In this document: positions 34,001 through 44,446 of the stretch, piece by piece
How positions within the stretch are numbered: position 1 is the stretch's first letter
Layout: every line of letters begins with the position of its first letter
Assembly (NCBI RefSeq): GCF_014529535.1
Contig: NW_023503653.1
Span: 62,001-126,000, forward strand
Direction of reading: 5' to 3'
Length of the DNA stretch: 64,000 bases
Origin: Bradysia coprophila
Lineage: Eukaryota; Arthropoda; Insecta; Diptera; Sciaridae
Made by a program: the position numbers and the translations under genes
Notes under the pieces: generated by a model
Told to the model about the DNA's origin: nothing
What the model saw: only the letters and a program-made list of their open reading frames with translations
Database searches by the model: none

Positions 34001-36027
34001 TTATCGCCTTCTGGGTGATATTTCACCTACTGGGTGATGATCGTACATTGTTTCGGGCGATAATATTGCCCAGAAGCTGAAGTTACCCAGAAGGTGATAA
34101 CATCGTCCACAAAATTTTGTCCAGGGTGATAATGTTATCATCTAGAGATGAAATTATCGTTTTATGGGCAATATTATCATCTTCTAGGCGATAAAGATCG
34201 CTTTTTCGACCAATAATATCATCTCTGAGGGATAATATTGCTCAGAACTGTATTTTTTCGTCTTCCGATCGATTTTATCGCTCGAGCCGATAATCACGAT
34301 ATGTCACGTCTTCGAGCGTGAAATACATAACAACTGTTACTTGCTTTTTTTAATGTTATGTCAGGCTCGATTATTTCATCCAATAATAGCGTGCGATTTT
34401 TTTTTCTTATTTCATTGCGAGCGACAAAATTTTATTTTCACACGCTACAGCCACCATTCAATAATCATAGTCCAGACGCTTGTGTCATCCTGTGGGATTC
34501 GAAGTTTTAAGATTTTTTGTGAATTGAAACAAATTAACTCTCCAGATAAATATAATTTTTTTAATTGCTGCTATTGATGTATCTAAGTTGATATCTAAGG
34601 TTTCCAGAAGTTCTCTGTTTAATTTGCGTCGCAAAGTGGCAGATGTTCAGGAACAGACCTGCAAGAAAATTTATCTGCCACTTTGCGACGCAGATTTTTT
34701 TGGTAAAATTTTGGTTGTTTCCAGTCAAATTTTTTTTGCTAAAAATTATTTGGCAGATGATGAGAAAAACTAAGCCAGCTTGTTTGAACTAAAATTGGGT
34801 GTAAAATTTAATTTTTGCGTAACGAAGCTGAAAGCGTCAACTCTAGCGATATCATTCATTTTAGAAATTGTACTTCAAAGACTGCGTCACACTTTTCTCG
34901 AAGAGATTTTTGTTGGGATATCAGTCGTTTTAGAAGTGTAGTCAACACTGCTTTTTATAACAGTTTACAGTTTTAATTCAAAAATTTGACGAAATTCGAA
35001 AATTTGACGAAATTCGAAAATTTGACGAAAATCGATAATTTGACGAAATTTGAAAATTTGACGAAATTCGAAAATTTGACGAAATTCGAAAATCTGACGA
35101 AATTTGAAAATTTGACTTAATTTGACGAAATTTCCACCATCCATCCATATCTCCAAAACCCCAATTGACCCACCCATTTCCAACTTTCGACATTTTTCAC
35201 ATATGCCCCTCTGTTCTACTCGTAAAACTCTGAGACTTTGCCAAAGACGAATGTATGCCATTCCGGTATTTTTTCGCACACGACGTCTTGTCAACCTCGG
35301 CCTCGCATCGGGTCAACAATCGACATCTGGTGCGAAAAAATACCTTGGTAGATAAATAACTATTAACATTGTTTCGCATATTTTTAGCATCATACGGTCA
35401 ACCGGGTCCATCATGCCAGATCAACAACAAAAAAGAATTGCACTGCAACGACAGTGGGATATCGGAAGGAAATTTCTACGAAGGCCCATTGCTGCGCTTA
35501 TTATTTTCGCATGTCCGTAACATGTCTTCGTACGCATACGAACTGAATCTGGCTGTGGTCGCTATTTTATCCAAATTGGCTTTTCTGCCGCATCCCTACC
35601 TGCATGAGATTTTACTGAATCCAGAATTGCCGATAGCCAAGGGAACAAATACCTTATGGTCCAGTATGCAGTTCTTAGCGAGACAACTGTTGCTGGAGGT
35701 GCCGCGAGTAGAGGGATTCCAGAGAAAAATTGCCGAAACGGGAAAAAATCTGTTAATAAATCCGCCAATGATGAGGTAAGCGGTGGTTTTTAACGACGCT
35801 TTTCTGTTGCCCTCAGAGACATGATAACAGATGGCGTTGCTGTCGTTGTACGGCCATCTGTTATCATTTCTCCAGTTGCCCTTGCTAACAACTATGAATA
35901 ACAAAATTACAGCGAAACCACAGGCGATAACGATCCGTTGTTTGAAGCACTGGTTGTGCTGGAAGAGTTTTGTAAAGAGCTGGCGGCTATTGCCTTCGTC
36001 AAATACCATCACGGAACGGTCAAATAA
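31096..36027 (+). CDS. FHIP2 (FAM160B1)-family protein, 12 exons
   Basis: Exons: 31096-31140, 31208-31321, 31437-31578, 31646-31737, 31800-32219, 32284-32410, 32643-32972, 33039-33160, 33237-33448, 33587-33768, 35388-35775, 35913-36027. All introns are GT-AG, and the sum of 2289 nt encodes 762 residues, close to human FAM160B1. Family landmarks: [10 protein letters not shown] start, [59 protein letters not shown], and the C-terminal [16 protein letters not shown]. Known members of this family belong to FTS-Hook-FHIP adaptors that link cargo to dynein, with FHIP2A tied to ER-Golgi traffic. The low-complexity acidic insert in exon 5 is weakly conserved. Intron 10 (1.6 kb) is full of repeats. 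The 3' UTR runs toward AATAAA at 36314, converging on PHGPx. Confidence 0.92.
33806..34297. mobile_element. TIR MITE in FHIP2 intron 10
   Basis: GTGATTATCGGCTCGAGCG at 33806 is repeated inverted, ending at 34297; arms run about 60 bp through GATAAAATCG, GGAAGACGAAAA and a CAGTTC block. The core consists of a degenerate repeat of TATCGCCTTCTGGGTGATA. No coding capacity. Confidence 0.85.
34614..34918. mobile_element. One-ended TCCCAAC-family MITE in FHIP2 intron 10
   Basis: The right end GTTGGGA finishes at 34918 and is followed by TA. Inward lie CTTTCGACTT-like and ACTAAAATTGGGTGTAAAA blocks and a central hairpin (CTGCCACTTTGCGACG, 34620-34690). The same order, inverted, is found at 52608-52960. 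The other terminus is missing. Confidence 0.7.
34976..35120. repeat. 18-bp minisatellite, second locus
   Basis: About eight copies of AAAATTTGACGAAATTCG, the same unit as at 4677-4860. It lies in FHIP2 intron 10. Periodic frames on the minus strand (residue pattern FRQIFE) are by-products. Confidence 0.88.
35245..35362. mobile_element. Small palindromic MITE, copy 2
   Basis: Matches 15317-15437: GGTATTTTTTCGCACACGAC, GTCTTGTC, CAACAATCGACATC, GTGCGAAAAAATACCTTG and GGTAGATAAATAACTATT occur in the same order. It lies 25 bp before the acceptor of FHIP2 exon 11 (35388). Confidence 0.8.
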
Positions 36028-36313
36028 TTGTCTTCAATAGTTTTACTTCAATACTGCGTGGAGTCCGCGGGGTACTCTGGAAGAACGATGCATTTTAAGG
36101 GCCACTCGATTTGTAAGTCACCTCTTCGGACAACGATAATGCAATTTAAATGTAAATAATAGAGTTAAGATGACCGTGGTGACGTTATGTGAATAATTAA
36201 GTTCATTTTTTTCCGTTTCCACTGCTCCATTCCCTTTTGTTAGCTTAAATAAGTTTGCAAATTTGGCTGCTTTTGGAAAGATTCGTCTAGTCGAAATGTG
36301 TAATTTTAAAATC

Positions 36314-36319
36314 AATAAA
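36314..36319 (+). terminator. Poly-A signal AATAAA for FHIP2
   Basis: First canonical AATAAA downstream of the FHIP2 stop (287 bp). The opposing PHGPx stop codon is only 42 bp further right, so the two 3' ends nearly touch. Confidence 0.6.
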
Positions 36320-36360
36320 ACTTTAACTGAATGAATGAATACATTTGTGGCTGTACAGTT

Positions 36361-37367
36361 CTATTGTTTCAACAATTTTTCGATTCTTCCGGAAATATCC
36401 AAAGGACTGGTAGTCGGCGCAAATCTATCCACCGGTTGTCCATCTTTATCAATCAAAAATTTCGTAAAATTCCACTTGATCGAATTACCAAATGTGCCAC
36501 TTTGTTTATGCTTAAGATATTTGAACAATGGCTCCGCATCGTCACCGTTCACTTTTACCTTTTTCATGACCTCACCAACGTCCGCTTTGGCATTATTCAA
36601 GTGACAGACCTGCGACGATCGACAATTTAAGGTAACTAAATATTAAAGTGCTCGTCATGTTATGCATACCATTTCATCACCATCACTCTCTGGCGACTGG
36701 GATCCGAACTGGTTGCACGGAAATGAAAGGATCCGAAGTCCTGAAGAAAATTAATTGATTTCTAATTTTCTGATACACGATGGAACATCCATCTCACCAG
36801 AAACAGACGCGAGAACAGATTTGAAATAAGTGGCCTACTCGGCGCAGTCAGAATTTTTCTGATAAATTTAGTTTCTTTATGTTGGTATAATACCACTACG
36901 AGGACCAAAATAAGAGGCCTGCCTGTTTATAGTTCGTTGGGTAATCGGGTTAGGCAACGCGTTCCAATAACAGGCACAGATTTCTTTAACTGTTATTTGG
37001 CCTCTTATTTTGTATGGAACGTCCGTAACACAGTGACCTATACCAGCATAAAAAACTGAATTTTAGTTGATAATTTTGGACGACTGCGTCGTGGGGGCCT
37101 CTTATTCAAATTATGTTTTCGTGCCTTTTCTTGGAGTGCGTTGGATTAGATGATTTCCATTTTTTTTAATGTACCGGCATCATTGTACTTTTTATTGAGT
37201 TCCGTAAGCTTTGCGTAATTTGACTTAGTTAGGCCACATTGAGACGCAATATTTACCACCAACACAACATTTCCTTTAAATTGGCTTAAATTAACTTCAT
37301 TTCCGAAACTATCTTGTACACTAAAGTCGTAAATGGATGAAGCTTTTTTATAGTCCGCTGCTGCCAT
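36361..37367 (-). CDS. Phospholipid-hydroperoxide glutathione peroxidase, Cys type
   Basis: Minus-strand exons 37367-37175, 36740-36670 and 36609-36361 join in frame to 170 residues, the usual length for insect PHGPx without a leader. It begins MAAADYKKASSIYDFSVQD. The peroxidatic site is NIASQCGLT with Cys in place of selenocysteine. LSFPCNQFG carries the conserved Gln and second Cys, and WNFTKFLIDKDG carries the Trp and Asn of the active-site tetrad. The enzyme reduces lipid and hydrogen peroxides with thioredoxin or glutathione. No signal peptide is seen, so a cytosolic form is expected; an alternative upstream exon for a mitochondrial form was not found. Intron 1 holds a small TIR element. 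Confidence 0.95.
36905..37022. mobile_element. Short TIR MITE in PHGPx intron 1
   Basis: CAAAATAAGAGGCC at 36905 and its perfect complement ending 37022 bound a 118-bp segment. A related end, GGGCCTCTTATTC, lies at about 37106. No target duplication is obvious. Confidence 0.55.
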
Positions 37368-37614
37368 TCCTGACTAATGTTTGGCTCACACAATAACGAA
37401 CAAATTACGACTTCTATCTCATAAATACTGTGACCTTTTAACGAACGTGATCGCTTAGCTTTGGAACAACATTTATTATCTAAAACAAATTATCGCAAAT
37501 CATTGCCTAATGTGATACCATATCGGGGGCTGTTCGAAAGAAACACGTCAGCCTTTTTACCGATTTGGAAATATGACTGATGAAACTATGCTCAATTGTC
37601 TTCTAATTTCTTAA

Positions 37615-37826
37615 AAGCAAAGGACCCTTTGCATATTTGTAGCCTACATTTAGGCGGGAAAATATTCGTGTTTTTTTTCGATCATTTCTCTGAACCAAAA
37701 GACATTTTTGCGTGCTCCAGTGGTTTTACTTTTTCAAAAAAAAGATTTTGGTTCAGAGAAATCATCAAAAAACGAATGTTTTTCCGACTAAATGTAGGCT
37801 GAAAACATACAAACGGTCCATTGCTC
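37615..37826. mobile_element. piggyBac-like palindromic MITE, copy 1
   Basis: TTAA lies at 37611-37614 and 37827-37830, immediately outside arms AAGCAAAGGACCCTTTGC and GGTCCATTGCTC. The whole 212 bp is nearly palindromic (GTAGCCTACATTTAGGCGG near each end, GGTTCAGAGAAATCAT in the middle). Precise TTAA flanks are the hallmark of piggyBac-type insertion. Confidence 0.8.
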
Positions 37827-37830
37827 TTAA

Positions 37831-38417
37831 ATTATCAATTCCATCGATAAAGGGTCGTACACCAAAAAAGTCTCTTTCAACCTAAGTACATTCATTATTC
37901 ATGTGTTAAAAATGCAACGTAGCCTTTGCATTTTCCATGGAACTTAGACTCTAAGGCCGAACATTCGAAACAAAGGAATAAGGTGTTATTTTGACAGTGT
38001 CAGAACGTTTGATTGCTAGAGAGAGAGAGTATTGGTCGTACGTTAGTTGTTACGAACATTTATGCCTTATGACCCCGACATTTCATTCACGAACTTATCA
38101 GCTGAACATGACTCAATCGACAAATCTTATCTTTCTTCTTTAACTTAACTGATAACAATTTTAAAATAATCTTACTTAATGGGATTTCGGTTAGACCAGC
38201 GACGACAAAAATAAATAAAGTAAACGAAGTAAAAGAATTTCGTTGGGACACTACGTGGCAGTGTAAACAGTAGAATCAATACACTAGAAAGGGTATTGGT
38301 AGAATTCATAGATTTTATGCCATTGCCAAGTTTCGGGTGAATCAGAGTGCACCAGATGGATTTGTGTGTCAAAAAAGCGACATACAATAGAACGAACTGT
38401 GTCGAAACATTTACCAT
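37831..38417. other. Intergenic stretch
   Basis: No gene or element recognised. It contains an AGAGAGAGAG tract near 38018. The rest is AT-rich sequence downstream of the small coiled-coil gene. Confidence 0.45.
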
Positions 38418-38814
38418 TTATTCATCATCATCCTCTTCTATTTGATTTTTGGCGCACATTAGTGTCGACGCATCCAGAACCTGTTGATTGACCAATTGAG
38501 AATCGTATGTGGCAATGATTTCAGCATTTGTAGGCTTCCTATCCGTCTCAGTTATGACATCAGATATAATATACTCCGTTGACAATTGATTGGATTTCAG
38601 TTGTAGTTCTTCCACCTGCACACACACACAAAATATCATTCATTTCTCAATGAAACACCAAATCCCATTCAAAATCTATGAAAACTCCATTTACCAGTAA
38701 TTCATTGAGTTGCGCGTTTATCGTGTCAATCAAACTCTGAATGCGCTTTTCTGCCTTCGCTAATTGCAACTGCTCCACTAAAATGTTTTTTGTAAATGAA
38801 GATGGGTGAGGCAT
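38418..38814 (-). CDS. Small coiled-coil protein, two exons, unrecognised
   Basis: Exon 1 38814-38695 and exon 2 38615-38418 join in phase 0 (donor GTAAAT, acceptor GTGCAG) to 105 residues. The product begins MPHPSSFTKNILVEQL. A continuous helix-prone stretch (KAEKRIQSLIDTINAQLNEL, then LQLKSNQLSTEYIISDVI) spans the splice junction, and the C-terminus is acidic (EEDDDE). A Met 11 codons upstream (38847) is also in frame. The layout resembles small subunits of multi-protein complexes, but no family is recognised. The stop overlaps an AATAAA. Confidence 0.6.
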
Positions 38815-38847
38815 AATGTTTTTGTTTGATTTATTCCTTGGCTCCAA

Positions 38848-39339
38848 ACCGACAATCAGATTTTATTTACAGTAAATCAACACATTATTGTTGTATCATC
38901 GCACTTTAATTTGGAAAATCTTTTTTGTTTACAGTTTATTTATCAAGTGCAGTCGAGACAGTCAAACTTTTTGCTATGATGTACAATATTTGGTTGATAC
39001 AATAGTGACAAGTAGATGACGCCTTTCCAGTTGGCTTTGTAGCGCATGAAAAAAAAATATTTTGAATTTTTATGATATCGAGTCGAGTAAGAACGGTTAT
39101 TGATTTGTGTACATTAAGTCCCATCCACATTGATCACGAAGGCGGTGGCATAGAAAATTTCTCCATCGAACTATGACGATATGAGGTTTTGTATAACTAA
39201 AAAATTTTATATTCAGGCGGACCAAAAACGTCACATTCTCTCACCAGTTTTTCTTCCTTTTTCGTCCCAGTTGTGTCAATTTCCGAACAAAAATTTGACT
39301 TTTTGGTGCGCCCTAATGTAAAATCGTAATTACTCGATA
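38848..39339. other. Intergenic stretch, no gene seen
   Basis: AT-rich; frames such as 38936-39130 minus have no recognisable feature. Confidence 0.4.
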
Positions 39340-39506
39340 CAAATACTGAAGTTAAAGCAAATGCACAAAAACACACGGAGTCCAAGTTAAAAGTGGAGTT
39401 GTCGTACAACATGTTGTAAATATATGTATTGGCTACATAGGAAACTCATCTGAAACTTGAGTTCCGCTGAGCATTTAATTAATACCTTCAGTGTTTCCGT
39501 ACTTTG
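39340..39506. mobile_element. Diverged relative of the hAT-like MITE at 6984
   Basis: The ends CAAATACTGAAG and its counterpart CTTCAGTGTTTCCGTACTTTG match the MITE at 6984-7276, and both hold GCAAATGCACAAAAAC / CGCTGAGCATTT blocks. TTACTCG flanks both sides, with three extra bases on the left. It ends 24 bp from the second Helitron-like element, whereas the first relative lies inside copy 1. Confidence 0.6.
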
Positions 39507-39530
39507 GTTACTCGGACGAAAAATGTGTAA

Positions 39531-40962
39531 TTCCCTTGACTGTAAGTCAGGGTCTTATGCCGGAAAATACCCTAAAATGTTTGTATGAAAGGTTGTATGA
39601 TATGTTATGAAAAACGGAATTGTTTGTCCCAATATTTTGCGTGTAAACACGATAACTTGAGTAATTATCAACCAATTACCAATTTTATTTTAATCGACGC
39701 AGAATTGAATTTTTGAGGTTAAGTTCGAAGATGGGCTATGTGGGATTAAGGATCTGGAAGTTATTCCAGAAAAACAGTTTTTTCCACTGTTGGAAATTCA
39801 ATCAATCGAAAAAGATTACTTTGCAGGAATTTGATTTTGTCCGTTAGTTATATACATCTATCACGCATGATAGTCAGCTATCACGGTGATAGTCAGCTAT
39901 CACTGTGATAGTCAGCTATCACGGTGATAGTCAGCTATCACGGTGATAGTCAGCTATCACGGTGATAGTCAGCTATCACGGTGATAGTCAGCTATCACGG
40001 TGATAGTCAGCTATCACGGTGATAGTCAGCTATCACGGTGATAGTCAGCTATCACGGTGATAGTCAGCTATCACGGTGATAGTCAGCTATCACGGTGATA
40101 GTCAGCTATCACGGTGATAGTCAGTTATCACGGTGATAGTCAGTTATCACGGTGATAGTCAGCTATCACGGTGATAGTTAGCTATCACGGTGATAGTTAG
40201 CTATCACAGTGATAGTTGGCTATAGTCAGGGATAGTCACGTGAAAGTCAGCTATCACGCATGATAGTTTTCTATAACGGTGATAGTCAGCTATCACGGGC
40301 AAACGTAACAGATTTCACGCCATGACATAAAATATTTATAAAATTTTATGAAAAACCATTTTCTGAATCGTTATTCAAATGTATGGAATGACACTAAAAA
40401 ACAATCAAACAGAAAACTTTAAAACTTTAAAAGTTTGCGGCCAGAGCGAAGCGAGGGCCTTAATTTGCACGAGTCGTGCCATTTTGTTCAAGATATGAAT
40501 GTAGTAAGTTTTGGGGGACTTCCTTTTGTACATAAAAGCAAGAGAAGAATATCTATCGTAATTTTTTAATTTGTACCAAATTGAAAGAGTCCTCTAATCG
40601 GTCTACATTCGCATTACTTACTTCTGATTAACGTTAACGTCAATAAGACTATGAAACAGAATAATATACAACTCATACGAGTAGGAATTTGCGGCCAGAG
40701 CGAAGCGAGGGCTGTAATTCACACGAGTCTTTGTATTAATTTATGATTTATGGTTGATCAAAAATCTTGCCGCAAATTTTCAAGAAAATTGAGAACACAA
40801 AAAGTATTTTTCCAAACGATTTGTACTCAAGCGAAGGTTTTTATATCAGTTATTTGTGATGTTTCGGAAGTTTAACAAGGGAAAATAAAATGAAATTGAT
40901 TAAAAATATATTGGAAAAAAAATCAGTCAAGGGACCTGACCCGCCCAAAAGGTGGGGCATAG
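39531..40962. mobile_element. Helitron-like element, copy 2
   Basis: It starts TTCCCTTGACTG with the same imperfect hairpin and the following GGGTCTTA.GCC and AAATACCCTAAAATGTTTGT blocks as copy 1. It ends with CAGTCAAGGGACC at about 40923 and GGCATAG followed by T. The core is a 19-bp minisatellite. Two GGCCAGAGCGAAGCGAGGG blocks (40439 and 40692), each followed by a CACGAGTC, match the GCGAAGCGAGGG of copy 1. No protein is encoded. Confidence 0.65.
39866..40305. repeat. 19-bp minisatellite GTGATAGTCAGCTATCACG
   Basis: More than 20 copies, nearly identical in the middle and degenerate at the right (GTTAGCTATC, ACGTGAAAGTC). The unit is itself almost self-complementary (CTATCACGGTGATAG), so the array can form hairpins at many places. 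Confidence 0.95.
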
Positions 40963-41348
40963 TTTTTGGTCCTAGAAATATAATGGACTGTGAAATTCAT
41001 AAGCTGAACATTCGAATTTCACCAGCCTTCGTAAGTAATTTAAAACTCTCTGCCCGAGATTCATTTCCATGAATTCCGAATTTTAAATGGCAGGAAGCAA
41101 ATAGCCATCATCGCAACAAGTGTTTGTATCTATATTTTGACAGAAAACTCAAAGAGGAAAAATCAATAAATGTGTTATTCGTAGGTATAAAGGATATAAG
41201 GGTAAATAGAACATGGCTGACAGTAGACATAAACAAAACACACCTTAGACGTTCCTTCATTCTGTTCTGTAAAAAAAGAGGTTCCTAATTTACGAAAAAA
41301 GTCCGTTGAACGGGTGCGTTAGATTTGACTATAAATTAAAAGTGAAAA
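40963..41348. other. Leader region before the TMEM169-like gene
   Basis: No frame or element is recognised. It presumably contains the promoter and 5' UTR of the gene starting at 41349. Confidence 0.4.
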
Positions 41349-42592
41349 ATGGTCGGCAGTGATCTTTCTCTACCGGTCTTTATACCACCACGGAAGAGAC
41401 AAACCACAAAAAAGCCGAACGGGACACAAAACTATGTGGACCACATAGTATCGGTATGCGGCATAGGTGAAGTAATTACAGCCGTTGCAACTTAAATTCA
41501 CCATTTTTGTGTATTTTTTTCTAGAGTCACATAACGAAACAGTCTCCAACATTACCCAGTCCCGATGACTGTGTCATAAATGCATCGTTGATTTTAAATA
41601 AATCAAACAGTGAAAAGCGGCTGTCTGGCGATAATCGGCTATCCTTAAGTCGAGAATTGAACTCGATCAAATCGCTTAACGTCAACGACGAATCGCACTG
41701 CAACGAGATGCAGAGTTTCGACACGATGTCTCAACCATCGAAAGATTGCAGTGCAAATATCACACCAAGAAGCTACTCCGAAGAAAGTAGCCTAGATGCT
41801 AAGTCTTGCCGCTCACACGATTGCTTAACGACACGTTCGACCAAGAAACGAGTCAACATAAAAACCGATTTTTTACTCCAACGAAATCAGCGCCAATCGC
41901 CGAATTCCACCAATTATGAGGATCTCGAATCGGGCGAAACGAGCATATTGAATGCCGAATTGGATAAGAACAGTCTCGATAGATTCAATACTGTGCGCAC
42001 TGATAGTTACTTGACCATGACTGGAACGGTTAAACGAGGTCGCAAAAAGGGTCAGTCAATGGATTTGCAGTTAAATGTTTCCCGAGACGAACTTGAGAAG
42101 ATCAATGCTGCCGTTGTGGCAGTTGAGCAAAGTCAACAAGAAAGTCGTGACTGTTGTGCGTGTTCGTTGACGATCGGAATACACATTCTGGTTCTATCCA
42201 TAGTCTGTTTGCCGTTCGTCACCGCATACACGGCGTTTTATTCATTCTACATTGGAACACTGACTTGGTATAATATTTTCAACTACTTCAACGAGGAGAA
42301 ATCGTATTTGCACAAACTTCTTATGTCGCCGCTACTCATACTCACATATCCGGTCATCATTTGCTTGTGCACCATTGGCTTGGCTGTCTATGGAGGTTGT
42401 GTTCAGCTGAGTATGTCATTGAGCCGATGGTCTAACGAAGTAACGGACATTGAAAAGGGTTTCTACGGTTGGCTGTGTTCGTTTTTGCATTTATCCGACT
42501 GTAGTCCGTATGAAGTGGTTATTCTGACTGATTTACGGCTACCCGAAACTGTGAACCATGGAAATTCATCAACGGAAGAACTTTCACTGTAA
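41349..42592 (+). CDS. TMEM169-family membrane protein
   Basis: Exons 41349-41453 and 41525-42592 join in phase 0 to 390 residues. The start MVGSDLSLPVFIPPRK is followed by a long Ser-rich cytosolic region (residues to about 180). Then comes the family signature SYLTMTGTVKRGRKKGQS and two hydrophobic stretches: IGIHILVLSIVCLPFVTAY and LLILTYPVIICLCTIGLAVYG. The following SRWSNEVTDIEKGFYGWLC is typical of TMEM169. The molecular role of TMEM169 proteins is poorly known; the two-helix membrane topology is inferred from hydropathy. The first exon is short but has a good donor (GTATGC). No unusual feature was seen. Confidence 0.88.
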
Positions 42593-42769
42593 AAATTATA
42601 TTTTTAAGCCCAGCCGCTTCAACGTAAAACGAAGGTCCAAAATATTTTTACTTTTCATGCAAAGGGACCAAGTTACGAGAAAAACTCTGTCCCGTTGCAT
42701 GATTATCTATTATTTAAATTAAATCATATCAAACAACGCATACGAGACTGTGGTAGATTAAGATCTTCA

Positions 42770-42946
42770 GGTGATTGGGTAACAAAGGGACACAGATTTA
42801 AATAAGTAATAAAACATTGGAATGTTGTAATAATGTCGCCATTGGAAAGACCTTCGAAATGGCACATACGTATTCTCTAGAATTGAAAGACGAATAAAAC
42901 GAGCTATCACTTATTTCAATCGGTGACCCTTTGTTCCCCGATCACC
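42770..42946. mobile_element. TIR MITE downstream of the TMEM169-like gene
   Basis: GGTGATTGGGTAACAAAGGG at 42770 and the near complement CCCTTTGTTCCCCGATCACC ending at about 42946 form arms. They extend inward through a TTTAAATAAGT block. An AATAAA at 42893 inside it may serve as the poly-A signal of the upstream gene. Confidence 0.65.
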
Positions 42947-43147
42947 CAAAGATTTCAAATTGTCACTCGTAACATCGGGAAACGTAAAACTATTTTCTAA
43001 AGCATTAGCGATTAACTAGCCAAATCTGTGACGTGTAGCTTTTCATATCAATAAAATCAAATTAAGAGAATTAATATTGATTCCTGATGGATAACACTGC
43101 GAGTCTAATAGATTGTCCTATCGATATTTTTTGATATTTTAACTATA

Positions 43148-43273
43148 GTCAGAGGCAGTGAAATTTCAACATATTTGTCTTCAGCTGTTTTTCAGCTGAT
43201 CCAGATCCACACATACAATCAAAACTGCTTATACTTGTTTACAGCTGAAGCAAATTCTGACTGCCTCTAACTG
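43148..43273. mobile_element. CAGTTAGAGGCAG-family MITE, copy 1
   Basis: GTCAGAGGCAGTGAAATTTC and the complement of GACTGCCTCTAACTG bound the element; the inner CAGCTGTTTTTCAGCTGATC pairs with TTTACAGCTGAAG. TA flanks both sides. It is the same family as 61391-61578. Confidence 0.75.
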
Positions 43274-43964
43274 TAATTTCAACCCACCCAAAGGGATGGA
43301 GCACAACTCTCGTCTAATACCCAGATCAAAATGTTTATCGATCATAATCTTCTCGTTGCTGTTTTGCTTGTTCTGTGCGGGAAAGTTTTACTCGAAGAGA
43401 CCAGCAACATCAATGCTCTCTCACTCTATATTTACTAATTCTGACATTTTTATTAATTTATTAATTTTATCGTTATTACTCTCTGAATCAGGTTGGACCA
43501 ACGTTTTGTTATTTAAATTCGTAGCTCATATTCGTGAGAAGAAAACGACATTGACAATTCAAATCGATAGTTTCCGTCGTGGTCATTAACATCATTCAAC
43601 GTTAATACTTGATTTCCATCTACTACAAAAGAACCAGTGTCAGAGACAAAATTGATTTTTTTTTAAATTTTTGTTTTGATTGTTTGCCAGGTCGCTCTAC
43701 CACGGAGTAGTTTTTGTTGAGTGGAAACCATACTTAAGTCTTCATTTCCACTTACGAAAAAAGCACTCGGTTTACTCTTTAGACAATAGAAATGAGGTGT
43801 GGTTTAGCTAAACGGAGGCAAAACATAGTGGTCTTTTTGCAAGAGTAAATCAATCCACTCAACAAAAAGTACTCCGTGATAGTGCCGTGAGAGAGCAAGC
43901 TGTTAAGTAAACAGAGCAAAAATTGAAAAAATTCAATTCTGTCTCTGACACAAATACTTTTTTA
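43274..43964. other. Intergenic stretch with an unsupported 97-codon frame
   Basis: The frame 43296-43589 (plus) has two hydrophobic stretches but no family, promoter or splice support. An inverted pair around CTCTACCACGGAGTAGTTTTT (43694) and CAAAAAGTACTCCGTGATAG (43863) suggests another foldback of about 190 bp. Confidence 0.4.
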
Positions 43965-43968
43965 TTAA

Positions 43969-44375
43969 TAGAATTGGACCCTTTGCAAATTTGTAGCCTA
44001 CATTTAGGCGGGGAAATTTTCGTTTTTTGATGATTTCTCTGAAGCAAAATCTTTTTTGAAAAAGTGAAACCATTAAAGCTCGCAAAAATGTGTTACTTTT
44101 AAAGGAAAAATTGGTCTGTGCCACAAACTTTGTGGATGATAACTTATCGCACTTGGAAAATCCTTTGCAGATAACATAAATTTACAAAACCTGCACAGGT
44201 TTCTCCAAGTGGGTTAAGTTATCACCCGCAAACCAATTTTCCCTTTCAAAATAACACATTTTTGCGTGCTTAAATGGTTTATGTTTTCGAAATAAGATTT
44301 TGGTTCAGCGATATCAAAAAACTAATATTTTTCCGCCTAAATGTAGGCAACGAATTTGCAAAGGGTCCATTGCTC
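43969..44375. mobile_element. piggyBac-like palindromic MITE, copy 2
   Basis: TTAA flanks (43965-43968 and 44376-44379) surround arms with GGACCCTTTGC and GCAAAGGGTCCATTGCTC. Compared with copy 1 the centre holds about 200 extra bp, itself palindromic (AATTGGTCTGTG / CGCAAACCAATT; CTCCAAGTGGGTTAAGTTAT). Confidence 0.75.
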
Positions 44376-44446
44376 TTAAGAGGCATCGGTGCTTTGCTGA
44401 AAAGCATACATTAGGGCGTTTTTTAAATACTGGATTTAAGTCTACT

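Noticed and set aside
39866-40305. A regulatory GATA-site array (GATAG repeated)
   Set aside because: GATA-like words are part of the 19-bp minisatellite unit; position inside a transposon gives no reason to call it an enhancer.
43296-43589. 97-codon frame with two hydrophobic stretches
   Set aside because: No family, no promoter and MITEs on both sides; hydrophobic frames are common in AT-rich DNA.
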